A stretch of DNA of 64,000 nt from Lytechinus variegatus (GCF_018143015.1 NC_054741.1:67091754-67155753), one strand, 5' to 3'. Positions 13,810 through 26,900 are shown, counted from the stretch's first letter. The notes: generated from the letters alone by a model not told the origin. Numbers and translations: made by a program.

Positions 13810-14093
13810 GAAAAGGCGGATCCATGATTTTCCAAAAGTGGGGGGGGGGCATATTTTGCCACGGAAAAATTTGACAAGAAAAAAAAGGTTTTTAACCAAA
13901 GAATGAAAATTCATTCACAAAAAAATTTAATTAAAAAAACAAGGTCTTCACTTTCATTAAAGCCTTTAAGGGGGGGGGGGGTACCGGTACTTCTGTTTTA
14001 ATGGCATTAGTCATGTTAGTAATAACCTACTCAAAAGGGTGGGTAAGGGCCGGCTGTGCCCCCGCCAACTGGATCCCGATGGATCTGCCACTA
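13810..14093. mobile_element. GGCGGATCCATG-ended hAT-like MITE upstream of INO80B
   Basis: GGCGGATCCATG near 13815 is mirrored by CGATGGATCTGCC near 14078. The interior has a 10-nt G run, a GACAAGAAAAAAAAGG tract and a 12-nt G run, as in the hAT-type MITE at 1472-1677. No clear target duplication was found. It lies about 260 bp upstream of the candidate INO80B start. Confidence 0.55.
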
Positions 14094-14889
14094 GGCCTAC
14101 CACCACTTGTTCACTGCTACCACCCTGCCTGTGTGGAATTTAGAGGTAGGACTATGGTATGCCAATGTTGTACAGAGCACACACTTTAAAAAAACATTAA
14201 AATATCACTTTTGTGACCAAAATTACTAACTTCCATACAGTTGCAATTTATTTTTCATTAGTAACTTGGGAATATTTTTTTTCATTCACCAGAGCGCTCA
14301 AAAACTTGAACTTTGGGCATATATTTGTGTACGCCCTCTATTGGTGGAAAGTAATATGGAAAGAAAATTTTCATTTTTTGATCTCCATTTTTAATTAAGA
14401 AAAAAATGATTTAAGAATCAAATTTAAATAAGAGCCAAGTTGTATGAATAATAGGTGTAATGGAAACTGTCAGTGCAGTGTAAAAAAAATCAAGCACTTG
14501 CCCCAAAGAAAAAGAGAAAATAAGCCAAACATTGCCACCCTTATTTCGCCACACATGGAGATATAACTGAGAACAAGGTTATATTATAACCTTGTTCACT
14601 GAATGAGTGCCTACCACCAGTGTTTTGGGCTGTGAGAAAAGGGAGACAGTGTGAACATGACACCAGGGCCAGCGCCAGGCTAGCAGCGGTGAAAGCGCAA
14701 GAAAGAATAAGATTAAGAAAAGAAAAGAGGTAAAAAAAACGGCCAAATCGTGGTTTTGGGAACCACTCGTACTAGATTTGTGTACGCGCACTTGTGTAGG
14801 CCTACAAAGTGAATGGAGGTGGAAATAGGGAACCGTGCGTGTGACTGAATAAAGCGCTGCTGTATGAAGTGAACGGTGGTTCCCTATAT

Positions 14890-15060
14890 CACGATAATGC
14901 CAAAAAAACAAGACAAAGAAAAAAAGGAAAGATTAACAGAAAAGAAATCAAAATGGGAGAAAAAAATGGGGAAAAATAAGAAGGAAAAAAAGAAAGTCAT
15001 GAAAAAAGTAAAAAATTTAAAATAGAAAAAAAGGATGAAATTTAAAGAAAGACATGAAAG
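14890..15060 (+). repeat. Purine-rich (A/G) low-complexity tract
   Basis: About 170 bp almost free of C on the + strand, with AAAAGAAAGG-like runs. No unit length is evident. The short hydrophobic frame on the opposite strand follows from composition. Confidence 0.7.
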
Positions 15061-15139
15061 AAGCTTTTCTGCCATAGAATCAGGGCTCCAAATCAAAGCA
15101 GTGGCAAAAACTGATTGCCAACAAACCACACGACAGAAG

Positions 15140-15330
15140 AAGGAGAAGAAAGAAACTTCGAAGCTCGCGAAACGCGAAGCCGGCCCAATTATTGAAATGC
15201 CCGGTCGTGGACATGGTGAGGTAATCGGCAGTTGAGCTACCGCCTACGGGCTGGCCCCCGCGCGCCACGGCCCAATCTGTCCATCGGCATCGATCAGTGA
15301 GTGGGTCCTGCTGACTCCTGAAATAAAAAA
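15140..15330. other. GC-rich, CpG-containing stretch of unknown nature
   Basis: It stands out from the AT-rich surroundings (CGAAGCTCGCGAAACGCGAA; CCCGCGCGCCACGGCCC). It could be a promoter-like segment of a 5' UTR exon of INO80B or the head of a repeat. No conserved frame or tRNA fold could be confirmed. Confidence 0.4.
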
Positions 15331-15865
15331 TATTTCACCATTACTTAGTCCATTACATCAGTCTTGAATAAGAAAATTACCATTTCCAGCAGCATTTGAG
15401 TCCTTCCATTTTCCCATAGTTAACAATTTCTTACAGGTACCGGTACACTTTATCTTGATCAAGAAATAGAACCAAAATCAGAGACGAGGCAACGCATCGT
15501 AATTCAGTAAAAACGCCAAAATGGTACGGTATCTTGAAGAAAAAAAAAAATGGGAGGGGCTGGGGGGGTACCAAATAAAGGGAAAGACAGCACCAGGCCA
15601 GGGGGCAGCAAGAAAAAAAAAGAGAGAGAGAGGTGAATATAAGAAAGTAATTAACTTTTCTAAGTAAAGTAAATACATAACCATTACAATATATAAATGA
15701 ATGGATGGATGGATGGGTGCATGGGTTGGTGCAGTCCCGGATGGGTGGGTGAGTCGAGTGAATGAATGAAATACATAAATATATGAATAAGTCAATGAAT
15801 AACTGAATATTTAAACAAATTTATAAACAAATAGATAAATAAATAACACAAGGCAAAAGCAATTT

Positions 15866-16789
15866 TGTGTCTCGCCCACTTTTTGCGAGGGCACGCAAGA
15901 GAATTATATCAAACTTCATTGTGAAATGACTGGGAGGGAATAACACTTGTCATACACTTTAATGTTGACCTGAAAATGACCTTTGACCTTACCATGTGTC
16001 CTCCGACTGCAGCATGTACGTCCCGGCCCCAAGTCTATATAACATCCAAGTTTGGTTGAAAAGTGACTTACAGTTTTGGAGTTATTAAGTGTCATAAGAG
16101 AGTCTTGGATGTAAACTTTAATTTTGACCTGAAATGAACTTTGACCTTACCATGTGACCTCCGACTGCAGCATGGCATGCACGTCCCCCAAGTCTATCTA
16201 ACATCCAAGTTTGGTTGAAAAGTGACTTACGGTTGTGGAGCCGGGTTGTGGAGTTAGATGTCATAAGAGAGTCTTGCATTTAAACTTTAACGTTGACCTA
16301 AAAATGACCTTTGACCTTACCATGTGACCTCCGACTGCAGCATAACATGCAGGTCCCCCAAGTCCATCTACCATCCAAGTTTGGTTGTAAAGCGACTTAC
16401 GGTTGCGGAGTTAGGTCATAAGACTGAGAGTCACGTTGACCTGAAAACGACCTTTGACCTTACCATGTGACCTCCGACTGCAGCATAACATGCAGGTCCC
16501 CCAAGTCCATCTACCATCCAAGTTTGGTTGAAAAGCGACTTACGGTTGTGGAGTTAGATGTCATAAGAGTCTTGCATGTAAACTTTAACGTTGACCTGAA
16601 AGTGACCTTTGACCTTACCATGTGACCTCCGACTGCAGCATAATATGCAGGTCCCCCTAGTCCATCTACAATCTAAGTTTCGTTGAAAAGCGACTTACGG
16701 TTGTGGAGTTATGTGTCATTACAGGTATGTGATGGACGGACGACATTTGGATCCCTAAGTCTCGCCTTCACCTCTGGTGGGCGAGACAA
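15866..16789. mobile_element. Inverted-end element carrying an internal ~150-bp tandem array with DR1 motifs
   Basis: Ends GTGTCTCGCCCAC and GTGGGCGAGAC are inverted copies. Inside are about five units of 140-165 bp, each with GTTGACCTGAAAATGACC, TTTGACCTTACCATGTGACC, TCCGACTGCAGCAT, CCAAGTTTGGTTGAAAAG and a GACTTACGGTTGTGGAG block. TGACCTTTGACCT or a one-base variant lies at 15977, 16135, 16305, 16448 and 16603. No coding frame. Confidence 0.82.
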
Positions 16790-16795
16790 ATATAA

Positions 16796-16914
16796 ATGAG
16801 AATGATAGAAAGAAAGAAGGAAAGAAAGAACGAACGAACGAACGAAGGACGGACGGAAGGAAGAAGGAGGGAAGGAAGGAAGGAAGGAAGGAAAGAAAGA
16901 AAGAAAGAAAAAAA

Positions 16915-16962
<48 letters not shown>

Positions 16963-17000
16963 AAAAAAAAAAAAGAAAGAAAGAAAAAAGAAGAAATTAT
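16796..17000 (+). repeat. (GAAA)n/(GAAG)n/(GAAC)n microsatellite
   Basis: About 200 bp of purine tetranucleotides directly after the array element's right end. The 77- and 68-aa Lys/Glu/Arg frames are read-throughs of the repeat. Confidence 0.95.
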
Positions 17001-17574
17001 GAAAAGATGAGAAAGAAAAAATTAGGCAGTTTGACGACTAATAGCAGTGATTGTGTTCCTCAAGGACATAGTTCTAACCATTTTTTGGGGAAATTATTTG
17101 CAGTGTTGTGATCCACAGGCCATAGCAGCCTCCTCAGAGGTTTAATGCTTGCCATCAAACCATCTGGTGTGCCCAACACTGATGCATTCATGAGCTAAGT
17201 CAATCCATCAGATAGTTATCAATTAGTGTGAGAAAGATTTTTTTTCATTTATAAATGACTCTGGCCCAAATTCACAAAGGTGGTTTCCATTGCACAAAAC
17301 CATGGATATGCAGATTTAATGTCCATAAACTGCATTTATTTCATTGTGTGCACAAAGAAAAATCCAATTATAAACATACTTTTTGTAACAAGTGCTAAAA
17401 TCATGCATGAATTAAGCGCAATAATATGACAAATTTGCACAGTTCATAGTTAGGTACAATGGCTCAATTGAAAGCACCTCTATAAAATCAGGCAAGAAAT
17501 TCCTCAAAAAGGTGGTGGCACCAAAATTGGTAGCCTAGCTACAAAATACGAAAAGTAAAAAAGCCTTTAAAATA

Positions 17575-17576
<2 letters not shown>

Positions 17577-17605
<29 letters not shown>
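17577..17605 (+). repeat. Homopolymer C run followed by A run
   Basis: Nineteen C residues followed by nine A. This is a low-complexity tract of the type common in this window. Confidence 0.9.
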
Positions 17606-17606
<1 letters not shown>

Positions 17607-18987
17607 GAAATAAAAAAAACATTACTATGTCAGTCAACAGGTCACACAGCAAGGGTGAAAAACTTCGTATTTCAAAGTAAAATCATATGAACAAAAACAA
17701 CAGCAAAACACAAGCGATAGAGACTTAATAAGAAAGGACAACCTATATCTGAGATCTCTATCTCAAAAAGAGAAAACTGTTACATTATGTCAAAGGGAAG
17801 AGTATTCAATGGGATTGAAATCAAAGGTTGACTGCAATTTTCCCAATATATTTCACTTAATATCTGATCTAGAATTATCTCACCATGCCCACCCCTGAAC
17901 AAACAACATTTCACATTCATACGGTTTAATCATCATTTTATTTACAATATATCAATTAATTAATCAGACATTACACTCACATTTTACAAATAAAGAAGGC
18001 ATAAACAATAAACATACCAATTTGACACATTATTGTTCCACTAAACAGAAGTGAAGATGATATTGGAACCATAGTGAATAAATCCACTTTACAAAAGTGG
18101 TATTATTTGTGTTGGGTAAGATACTTTACATTTCCAGGGCATCTGAACAATTTTCAAAATTTGCATAGAAGATTATTTTCCATTCTGATTTTTTTTATGG
18201 ACTATCAAACCTTAATTTCAAATAACTATAACCTTCTGAATAATAAAATCATTTTTTCTTTTTATCTAGATTATTAAACTTATATAACAATGCAACAAAT
18301 ATTTTGGTTAATGAATCTTTTTTTTCGCATACAAACACCTTGGTACATGCCTTTAGCGTATTTCAGAAAAATAAATCTTTCAGAGTATTCAAACCTTTGG
18401 AATAATGTCACCTTTCAATACACATTTTCAATCACTCTGTGATGACTCTTTTTTTTATAAGTTTGACCTAAGACAGGGACAAAACTTTACCTTCCATTAT
18501 AAAACAAACATTACATCTCTTAGATTTGCTACTGTTATAACGAAAATGGGTATTTAATATATATTGGGTTGCCCTTTAACTCTTCCATACAATGATAATG
18601 TAGTAGGTGTTCTGCTAAACACATAAACAAGGGAAGCATGATATAGATATTCAAGAAAATAGAATAATAACTGCCAAAGTTTTTAACATATATGTATGAT
18701 CATGAATGATCGATTAAATAACTTTTATGAATGAATTTTAAAGTAAATTTCATGTCACACACTAAATACAATCATTCAAATTGTACACAATATGTGCAAT
18801 ATATAAACAATCCATAAATTTTCAGTCCCCTATTTGGGAAAACTTGAATAGTTTGCTTGAGATTCTACTTCAGATTAAAAAACCATAGTGAAAATAAAAC
18901 ATTTAATACTTCACACTTAACAATTCAACGAAACAGTCCTCAGAAAAGTTATCAATTCTCGAACCTTCAATAGTCTACAGAAGTCAT

Positions 18988-19369
18988 AACCCAGGAAGAG
19001 GGCTGGCGCCCAGGAGCTCACCGTGTATTTACCCATACTCACGGGACAAGGGTAGATTATGGTCAAAATATCTAGCAAGATAAATTGTGAAAACAGAAAT
19101 GATTATGATTCATAAAAAAAATGGCAGATCGAGACTGGGGTAGGAGAGAACTTCTCGTTTTTTTGAGGTTCCAGTCTGTGCCTCGATGTCAGGATACTAC
19201 CACTCGTTAGACCTTCATCCATATAATCATGGTAAGTGCATAATTTCTGTTTTCACAATTTATCTTGCTAGATATTTTGTCCATAATCTACCCTTGTCCC
19301 GTGAGTATGGGTAAATACAGGGTGAGATCCTGGGCGCAGGCCCGCTTGCGGGCCGTCGCTCCCTGGGTT
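18988..19369. mobile_element. Fold-back (MULE-like) element with ~115-bp arms and 11-bp target duplication
   Basis: The left arm (AACCCAGG, then GTGTATTTACCCATACTCAC, GGGACAAGGGTAGATTATGG, AGATAAATTGTGAAAACAG) is repeated inverted at 19245-19369. ACAGAAGTCAT flanks both sides (18977-18987 and 19370-19380). Long arms plus a 9-11-bp duplication resemble Mutator-like or fold-back elements. The spacer of about 140 bp has no frame. Confidence 0.85.
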
Positions 19370-19427
19370 ACAGAAGTCATAGCTATGTCTTTTAGTAGTC
19401 TTTAAGCACAGACTCGTATTTGATACT

Positions 19428-19752
19428 TTAACAAATCGTCGTACGCACCACGAACCGTCCTCTCTGGAATAGATACAGTGCGCTATCGCGCCTCGCGAGT
19501 TCACCACGAACCGTCCGCTCTGTTACGATGCCCACTGTAGCGTAAATAATTCACTTCAAGAAAATATAAAGATACGGGATGGAACTTTGGAGCCTGAACT
19601 TTCGAACGAAGACACCGGTAAATAATTTGCTCTCCTTGTAGGTGCACTTACTGCTGATTTTAAAAAAAGCTTTTCTTTGAATGCGTTTTCTGCAAATCTT
19701 TCGCATTGAAGTGCGCAGAGAGGACGGTTCGTGATACGTGCGACAAAATAAC
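19428..19752. mobile_element. MITE with CACGAACCGTCCTCTCTG inverted ends
   Basis: CACCACGAACCGTCCTCTCTG-like sequence at about 19447-19467 is mirrored at about 19712-19733, with the outer part TAACAAATCGTCG / TTATTTTGTCG also paired. A third direct copy CACGAACCGTCCGCTCTG sits at about 19504. It lies immediately beside the fold-back element. Confidence 0.7.
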
Positions 19753-20094
19753 AGGTCTAGAGTGAAGACTAGACGCCAAAGGCTCTATCTGTGTAGTCTC
19801 ACTACTTCAGACTCTGCATTATACGCTAAGCAAATTGCAAAAACAAAGGGACTATGCCTGTACACTAGTCTTTTAGGATAGTCAAAAAAGTTTTTTTTTT
19901 TTTCATTGCCAATGCCTTACATTACAGCATACACAAATGATGGGGAAAACCCCTAGAAAAGACGCTTTGTATGATTCCTACTGAATGAATATAGCACACA
20001 CTTTTCATGTGTCCTATAAAGCACTGAATATACAGCAAGTAAAGGAAGAAAACCAGTGTTACCAGCATAACACAAAAAGCAAGTCATGCATTTT

Positions 20095-20634
20095 TCCCGG
20101 GGGAGGGGGGGGGCCACTTACATTGACGAGTGGATACCATGCGCGACCAAAAAAAACACGTAAAAAGGATGTCTTTTTCAAGATAGATAAGGGTGACAAA
20201 AACACAAAAATAATGAAAAAAGGGTATCTATTTCGCTAGGAAAGTTACGTGTTTAGGGTCAAATTTGCGGGGATTATAAAACAAAATTAAAATGTTTTAT
20301 AAAGATGTCCTTTTTGCCCTGAGACTACGTGTTTAGAGTCCGATTTGCGCGAGGTGTGGAAGGTGGGGTCTTAGTAAACCAAACGAAAACCGACGACCGA
20401 AGGACCCGTGACATAACAATAAAATATTTCTGTACTTGTTTAGGGGTTCATTTCAGGGAATATTTGCTTAAGAGTATCGTTTTGTTCCCAATACCTGTTC
20501 AGGGTAGGGTTTCACATGCCAATACTTGTTAAGGGGTGCATTTTCAGAATATGGAAACTACGTGTTTAGGGTGCTTTTCAAGACCCCATGGTCGCGCATG
20601 GTATCCACTCGTCAATGGAAGAGGCCCCGCGGGG
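20095..20634. mobile_element. Copy 1 of the CATGCGCGACC-ended MITE family, 540 bp
   Basis: The left end (CCCGGGGG run, then GACGAGTGGATACCATGCGC) is mirrored at the right end (GCGCATGGTATCCACTCGTC, CCCCGCGGGG). It is flanked by CATTTT at 20089-20094 and 20635-20640. The inside repeats an ACGTGTTTAGGGT-like motif about every 50-90 bp. No long frame. Confidence 0.87.
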
Positions 20635-20809
20635 CATTTTCAAGATGGACTATGTAGAGTGCTGAGATATTTTGTGATTAAAAAAAATGTTTATCCTACC
20701 TCCATACACAGTTAATTTTGAGTTAACATAGAGTCCTGATCCCCCCCACACCTCAAGACCATCACTAAGCCACCGGGAGGTTCTCTGCAAATGGCCAAAA
20801 TAGTAATTT

Positions 20810-20938
20810 GGGTCCCGTAACACAAAGGACAGCGATTGATCCTACGTTTGGTTTTCAAGATTGATTGTACATTCTGTCCAATACAATCAATCGTGAAGAT
20901 ATTATATGATGATTGCTCAGTTTTGTGTTACTGGCCCG
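20810..20938. mobile_element. Short MITE with GGGTCCCGTAACACAAA ends
   Basis: GGGTCCCGTAACACAAAGG at the left and TTTTGTGTTACTGGCCCGG at the right are inverted. The interior also holds an inverted pair around GATTGATTGTA/TACAATCAATC. Confidence 0.72.
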
Positions 20939-20945
20939 GGGGGGG

Positions 20946-21160
20946 GGGGTGTTTGACAAAGATTTAAATACGACTTAAGTCGCACCTAAATGCTAACGCA
21001 TACATGATATGTAACATGAAATCTTATAGATCAATTCGCAAAAGTGCGCTTCCTCTTGTCATGATCTGACCAATGAATGCAGTCATTCCTTTTACACTGT
21101 ATGCAACTAGACATTTAAGTGTTACTCTAAGTCTTACTTAAATCTTTGTTAAACACCCCT
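20946..21160. mobile_element. MITE with GGGGTGTTTGACAAAGATTT ends
   Basis: Left GGGGTGTTTGACAAAGATTT followed by AAATACGACTTAAG is mirrored at the right by CTTACTTAAATCTTTGTTAA and ACACCCC. About 215 bp, arms about 45 bp. It abuts the preceding MITE across a G run. Confidence 0.8.
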
Positions 21161-22643
21161 CAGATGTTCAATTGGTAAAAATATCAAAGTAGCTTATCTG
21201 AAAGAATAATTCTTCTTCTTGATACTGTTTGAAATTTGAAGTTGTAAAGCTAAATAAAAGGGGAGATAAACAGTTTCATTGACCATTTTCTTTTCAGACT
21301 ACCTGGAAGTTTCACCAAGATTGCACAGTGTGCATACCTCATGCTTGAGTGAACTTTAAAGCTTGTTTTCCTTTAATATTTCTTTAATCTCTAATTTGAG
21401 CAAGTTTGACAAGCTATACCATCTTAAAGCTTAGAATGTACCTTTTGAAGCACAATACAAATATCACAATTCATTTTGAGTGACTTATTGTTGGTTTTGG
21501 GGTGGAAGGTGACATGCATCTTATTATGAGACATTTTCATCTAGTATACATGAACTAAATTCCAAATTGTTAATTTTGTTCAGTCATACTTGCATCTTTA
21601 AGTTTTACCACTAAATCAGCCTATATTTCCTAAATGTGACTGACAAACATTAATCAACTTGATGATGGAAGTCATAATCAATTTTAACCAAATAGCTGAA
21701 CCTTTGCTTAACATAAACATGCTCTTATTACATGGAGAGTCATGCAGCTTATATTGTTTTTACAAATATTACCCAACTTATTTAACAAATAAACCACACT
21801 CTACTAGTGTGTTGTTTCACAAAGCCTTGAACATTTGAAGTCTGACTAAAAATCACTCTTAAATTCCCAGCTTCATGTGGTTTATTGTCTCTCCCCACTG
21901 GTGAGATTGGATGCACTCTATTGTATATTAATTAACGAGATAATCACATATTATGGGCACTGATGTTAGCACTTAAAAAAAAATGATAGTTGAGGGCTCA
22001 CACTTTGGCCAATATTGCATTGTTTCTTTGTAATATGACCCTTCTGACCTGAGCAGGAAGTCACAGGAAAAGATTATTTCAGGTAATTTACCAATTACAT
22101 GTATTATGCACTTTGATCAAAGTCTATTTCTTTAAAAGCGAGAAGCATGCATGGTTTACGGCACTCTGCATGAAGACATACACATAACATGCTAGGTATT
22201 TCAACCGTTCTTTATAAATATTAAGATGTATTAAATATATCAATATTTCCTCTTTTACATTATTAAATTCAGGCTTATTAGAACAAAGGAAAATACATAG
22301 GCCATAGGGGTAAAATGTATTTCACTGTAAACAAACAAAATAAACTTACGCATCCATTCTCATCATCATATCAAAAAGAATATCAATCTGCTATTATATG
22401 TATATGACATGCTACCCATGGAAGACACTTTACAGACTCCCAATTTATATGAGCTCTTGAAAATGGAAATGAAAATTTTCATTTTCAGAGCCTATAATAG
22501 GACTGTTATAACAGGCCTGACTAGAATTTAAAAAAAAAATGAAGTAATTCAAGCATAACTAATAAGGCTGCTTACAGCCACTGTATTAAATATACTACAC
22601 TACCTGCTGTTGACATTATTCATGTCGACATAATTAACCTATT

Positions 22644-22863
22644 GCCTACTAGAAAAGGTGGCCCCTGTACAAAACATAGGGGGATTGAAGAATTAAGTAG
22701 TTAACAGGTTAAAGCTGTTACCTATCTAAAAAATGGTGGTCTGTGTACAAAGCCTATGAGGATTGCAGAATTTGTTAGGTAACAGGTAAACCGGCTACCT
22801 AAATGAAAAAACGGCAGTCTCTGTGTAAAGCCTATGGAGATAGCAGAATCCAGTAGTCAATGG
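22644..22863 (+). repeat. 77-bp tandem repeat, about 2.9 copies
   Basis: Units begin at about 22644, 22721 and 22798. The shared core is CCTA..T.AAAAA.GGTGG..TGTG followed by ACAAAGCCTATG.GGATTGCA. It ends at the following MITE. Confidence 0.75.
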
Positions 22864-23163
22864 CCCTGACCTCCGAAGTCAGGTTAACTTAGATGGTCTA
22901 ACCCTGGACTAAACTTATGGGAAACCAAAAATTTTAAAATATTGTTTACATCGTGTGCTTTTAATGTTTACTGTGCTCTTTTCTAACACTTAAATGGTGA
23001 AGACAAATATCTTATCTATCCTCCACAGACAGTTAATTGAGACTCAAATCAGCTAGTAAATCGAAATTCTACTGTTTGAGATTTATGTCACAATTGGCTA
23101 TCCATAGTTAAATCACAACTTTAGACCCAAGTTTAAATTGAACCCGACTTCACATTACAGGCC
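22862..23163. mobile_element. GGCCC-ended MITE, copy A (~302 bp)
   Basis: The left GGCCCTGACCTCCGAAGTCA, GGTTAACTTAG pairs with the right end (inverted: GGCCTGTAATGTGAAGTCGG, GTTCAATTTAAAC). Nearly the same length and end sequence as copy B at 28329-28628. Confidence 0.72.
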
Positions 23164-23425
23164 AATGGGTTTAATTTGGCCAACCATTACAAACAATATA
23201 AATAAGAAAGTTAACACCATTAGTGTGTCTAATATATAATCTATAGCAAAATTGTCAGGATCAAAACTGTACTAAACAAGTAGACATGTATCAGAAAGCA
23301 AAAGAGAATACTTTACATTTTTCTTCTCTCAAATAATTCACAAAACATAAAGTTTTAGTGGAAACTCTGCTATCAAGAGTACCAACATTGAAATTAACTG
23401 CACTGGACAGCTTAACAAGTTAAAG

Positions 23426-23684
23426 GTGTGTTGTTTCATAAAGCTGAACATTCAAAATGCTTGACTTTTGCATGATTTTTAATCACACCACCCAAAAAAA
23501 ATTGCAGATTCACTTCTACCTTTACACAGATTTTTTGGTGGTACATTTTCTACAATTACAGTTCCAATTTCTTAAAATATGGAATACGATAGTTATTATT
23601 TCCATTAAATGTGGCATTTGATATTCCTGCTGTTTGCTATTACAGTCATTGGTAAATTAACCAACAACTTTATGAAACACCCAC
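23426..23684. mobile_element. MITE with GTGTTTCATAAAG ends flanked by TAAAG
   Basis: GTGTGTTGTTTCATAAAGCT at the left and CAACTTTATGAAACACCCAC at the right are inverted. TAAAG flanks both (23421-23425, 23685-23689). It lies about 300 bp beyond the POLDIP2 stop codon, possibly in its 3' UTR. A related left end is at about 21805. Confidence 0.72.
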
Positions 23685-23988
23685 TAAAGATCGTGCATGT
23701 TTGTTACCACTGATGACAGTGTTACTATTAATTGTAAGTTTTTAGGCAGTGGTTTCCCAGGCTTTCACCACTACATCAATTGGTGAAGCACTGACCACTT
23801 GGATGAATTACATTCAGACCGGGGCCTGATCAAATTTTGAATGGAAACAATCCTACATGCGTTTTGTTGGACATTTGTAGATATCCAGTGTCTCTTTCAG
23901 TGATATGGAGAATATTATCGACTGACAGAGCATTGGTAGGTGAGGTGAATTCAAGAAAGTGACCTTCATCCTGTCCTTGAGATGCCCT

Positions 23989-26900
23989 TCACCAGAAGAA
24001 GCTATGTGGACTGGAGTGATCATCTTGTTTACTTTCTAATGTGAAAGGAGGGATTCTGCAGTCAAAGGTCTGACCATCGCTCTTCTCCATGCGGAATGTC
24101 CCCCTGAATTTACAAATTGAAGCAAGAGAAATGTGAAACTCATCACTAATTTTGTCTGCAGATTAGTTTTGATTACAGACCTTACTTCCTATCCACAAGC
24201 AGGGGCAGCAGTTCATGGGGAAGAGAGGGGGGTTGCCCTGCCCCTGGTGGCACCACCCCTACAGGTAACTCTGCCCAAATCAAATCTCTTGGGACAACAA
24301 ACACATATATGACCAAGGAGCAAATTTGTCATAATTTATTAAAAGTAAAGAAAAAAATCATAGCTTTGTATGTAAAAAAAACTCTGATGATTTAATTTAT
24401 AATAATAGGTCAAGTTTATGCAGATTTAACTGCACTTCTCAGCATTTAAAAAATATGAATAACTGAACATCTAAAAAAAAAAAGTGGCTTCCATTATCTG
24501 TATAGCAAATTCATTACTGCCCCCAGTCTTTCACCAAAAGAGATACAGAGCTGTCCACACTAAGGAATAAATAACATTTTCTTTTTGTAGCATTTTTTCC
24601 CTCTGCCTTTTTCATCCATATTCCTTTTTAGATCAAACCAGGGTATATTTTAAAAATTATTGAGGATAAACAGCCCTCAGCCTTGACAAATTCCACCTTG
24701 GGTTTGTATTCAGTTAGTTCAATAGGGGGCTGTTTCAAAAATATCTTTTAAATCAAACATGTCGTAACACAAGACTGGTAATCTTTTCATGTGCTAAAAG
24801 AAAAATATCTTTAAAAAAATCCCCCTATTTCAACATAATATGGAAGAGTATTTTCTATAGTCCTAATCAAATTTTGAAGAAAAAAACACATTGAATTTAT
24901 CACTTGATGCTCGCAAAAAATTTTCATCTCCAAAGATGGCATTTACACATTTCCTGATGAAATGATTGAGAATCTAATTTAGCACCACCAGTCATATATG
25001 GTTTGCCTTACGAATTACCCCAGCATGTCAAATTCCCAACATTGTCTAACAACTATAAAACTTTCTAAAACAACTGTGCATCTCAAAAAAGGAACATACT
25101 TGGATGGTGGTACATAAATCAATGCTCCACACTAACTTTTTATTATTGGTGTCCCGATCAGCCCATCAAAATCATCAATTTCATATTTTCGAATTTGGTG
25201 GTCCTAAAACAATAGAAAACATTACAATTTATCAAAAATTTTGGAGCCCACCTGGGCCACTAAGAGTGGGCTTTTACAGAATTTTGGTGGCCCCAATCTC
25301 ATTTTTGGTTACCATGGGCTACCGGGCCACTGCTAATGTCGAGCCCTGCATAAATGCCTATGACTGCAATCATTATTGTTTGGTCCATTAATATCAATTA
25401 GTCATGCTATGTGTGGAATGGGCTACATAATGTCTGTTTTACATACCACATGTGTCCACTCGGTGCCTGCAATGAAACATGACTGCTATACTGAAAGGCT
25501 GGCTGCTCCTTTGATAATATGGGTTCCTTTCAAAATAAAAGGATATTAAAAATCTAGTCCTGGTGTTTTTATCTCAAGTGATTGTATAAAACTGTTTACT
25601 TCTAGATCCCATTTCACAAAGATATATGACAATAGCAAATCCACAATTTCTATAACAAGTTCACAATTAGCTAATTAGATTGAAGGGTTTTAGGGCAATT
25701 CCACAGGTTGGTGGACATGAGCTTAAAAATTCAAATTCAATATTTTCTTGAATTTTTTAATACTTTAAGTCCTTCATACATGATAGTTTCAGGAACAAGA
25801 AATAAAAAGTTTATTTTCATATGTATACTTTGGAAAAAAAGGGTCAAAAGTTGTGTCTTCCATTGTGTACCAAAATACAAGAAAAATAGTGAAAAATGAA
25901 ATATGCCTTATTACCATTTTGTTGTTGCAACAACATACCACTTTATATATTTCTGAAGTTTAGAAGAGTCAAATTACTTAAAATACACAACCCCTTTTCA
26001 AGTAAATTTGTAGTACTCATTCAAAAATAAATATTGCAACCTGCTCAGGTGATGTAACGTGAGTAACCGAAAAAACTGACTTTGTTTTCTGAGAGAAAAA
26101 TTCTTCACAGTTAATTGGTGGGATTTTAAATTCTCTTCCTTCAAACAATCTTTGACACAGTGATGACTATCAAAATCATTAAAAAGTACAATTTTTTAAT
26201 AAAATTGATGAAGAAAAACTGTAACGTGAGTAACTTTGTAACGTGAGTAACCATCATGTAATGTGAGTAACCAGTAAAAATTATTCAGTTCGGTAACATT
26301 TTCTGTGGGATGTCAAGTTTTAAGTCTCATGGTGAGTTGTGAAGTTATTTTTTATTAATTAAAAGCAAAATGAGGGTACATCTCTTTGATGCGACTCTTT
26401 GTTCATCAAAATATCAGTGGTCATACAATCACACAAAAAAATGAATATTAGTAGAAGTATTCACAATGCGAGAGTGCATTAGTAAGACTTGGTTTTGATT
26501 AACCTAACTTTAAAGAGTGTTTGAACAACACATTGAATGCCCTTACCTGTAACCCTATCTAGGCCGGGGTATTTTGGGAGTTGATATGGCCTGGGGGTGG
26601 GGGGAGGGGGGGGGCTCCCAGGCCCCCCTTGAGATCTCGGCCATTGGCCGCACAATCACGCCGAAAATTTGCGTGCAGGTTGTCTTGGACATAATCTACA
26701 ATACTATACAGTAATTTATTTCATGCAAATTGGTATTAAGCGATTATGCTAATTTATGCATAATTAGTAAGCGAAATCATACTTTTCCCTCCTACTCCCT
26801 AATAAAGCTACAATTGTTCCAATTTTTGGTATAAAATCTCTTTTAGATGTTCCTAGCAATGAATTTTACACACATTATTGAATTTTTAATGACATGTGTG

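Noticed and set aside
16777-17010. Lys/Glu/Arg-rich frames
   Set aside because: They are read-throughs of the GAAA/GAAG microsatellite.
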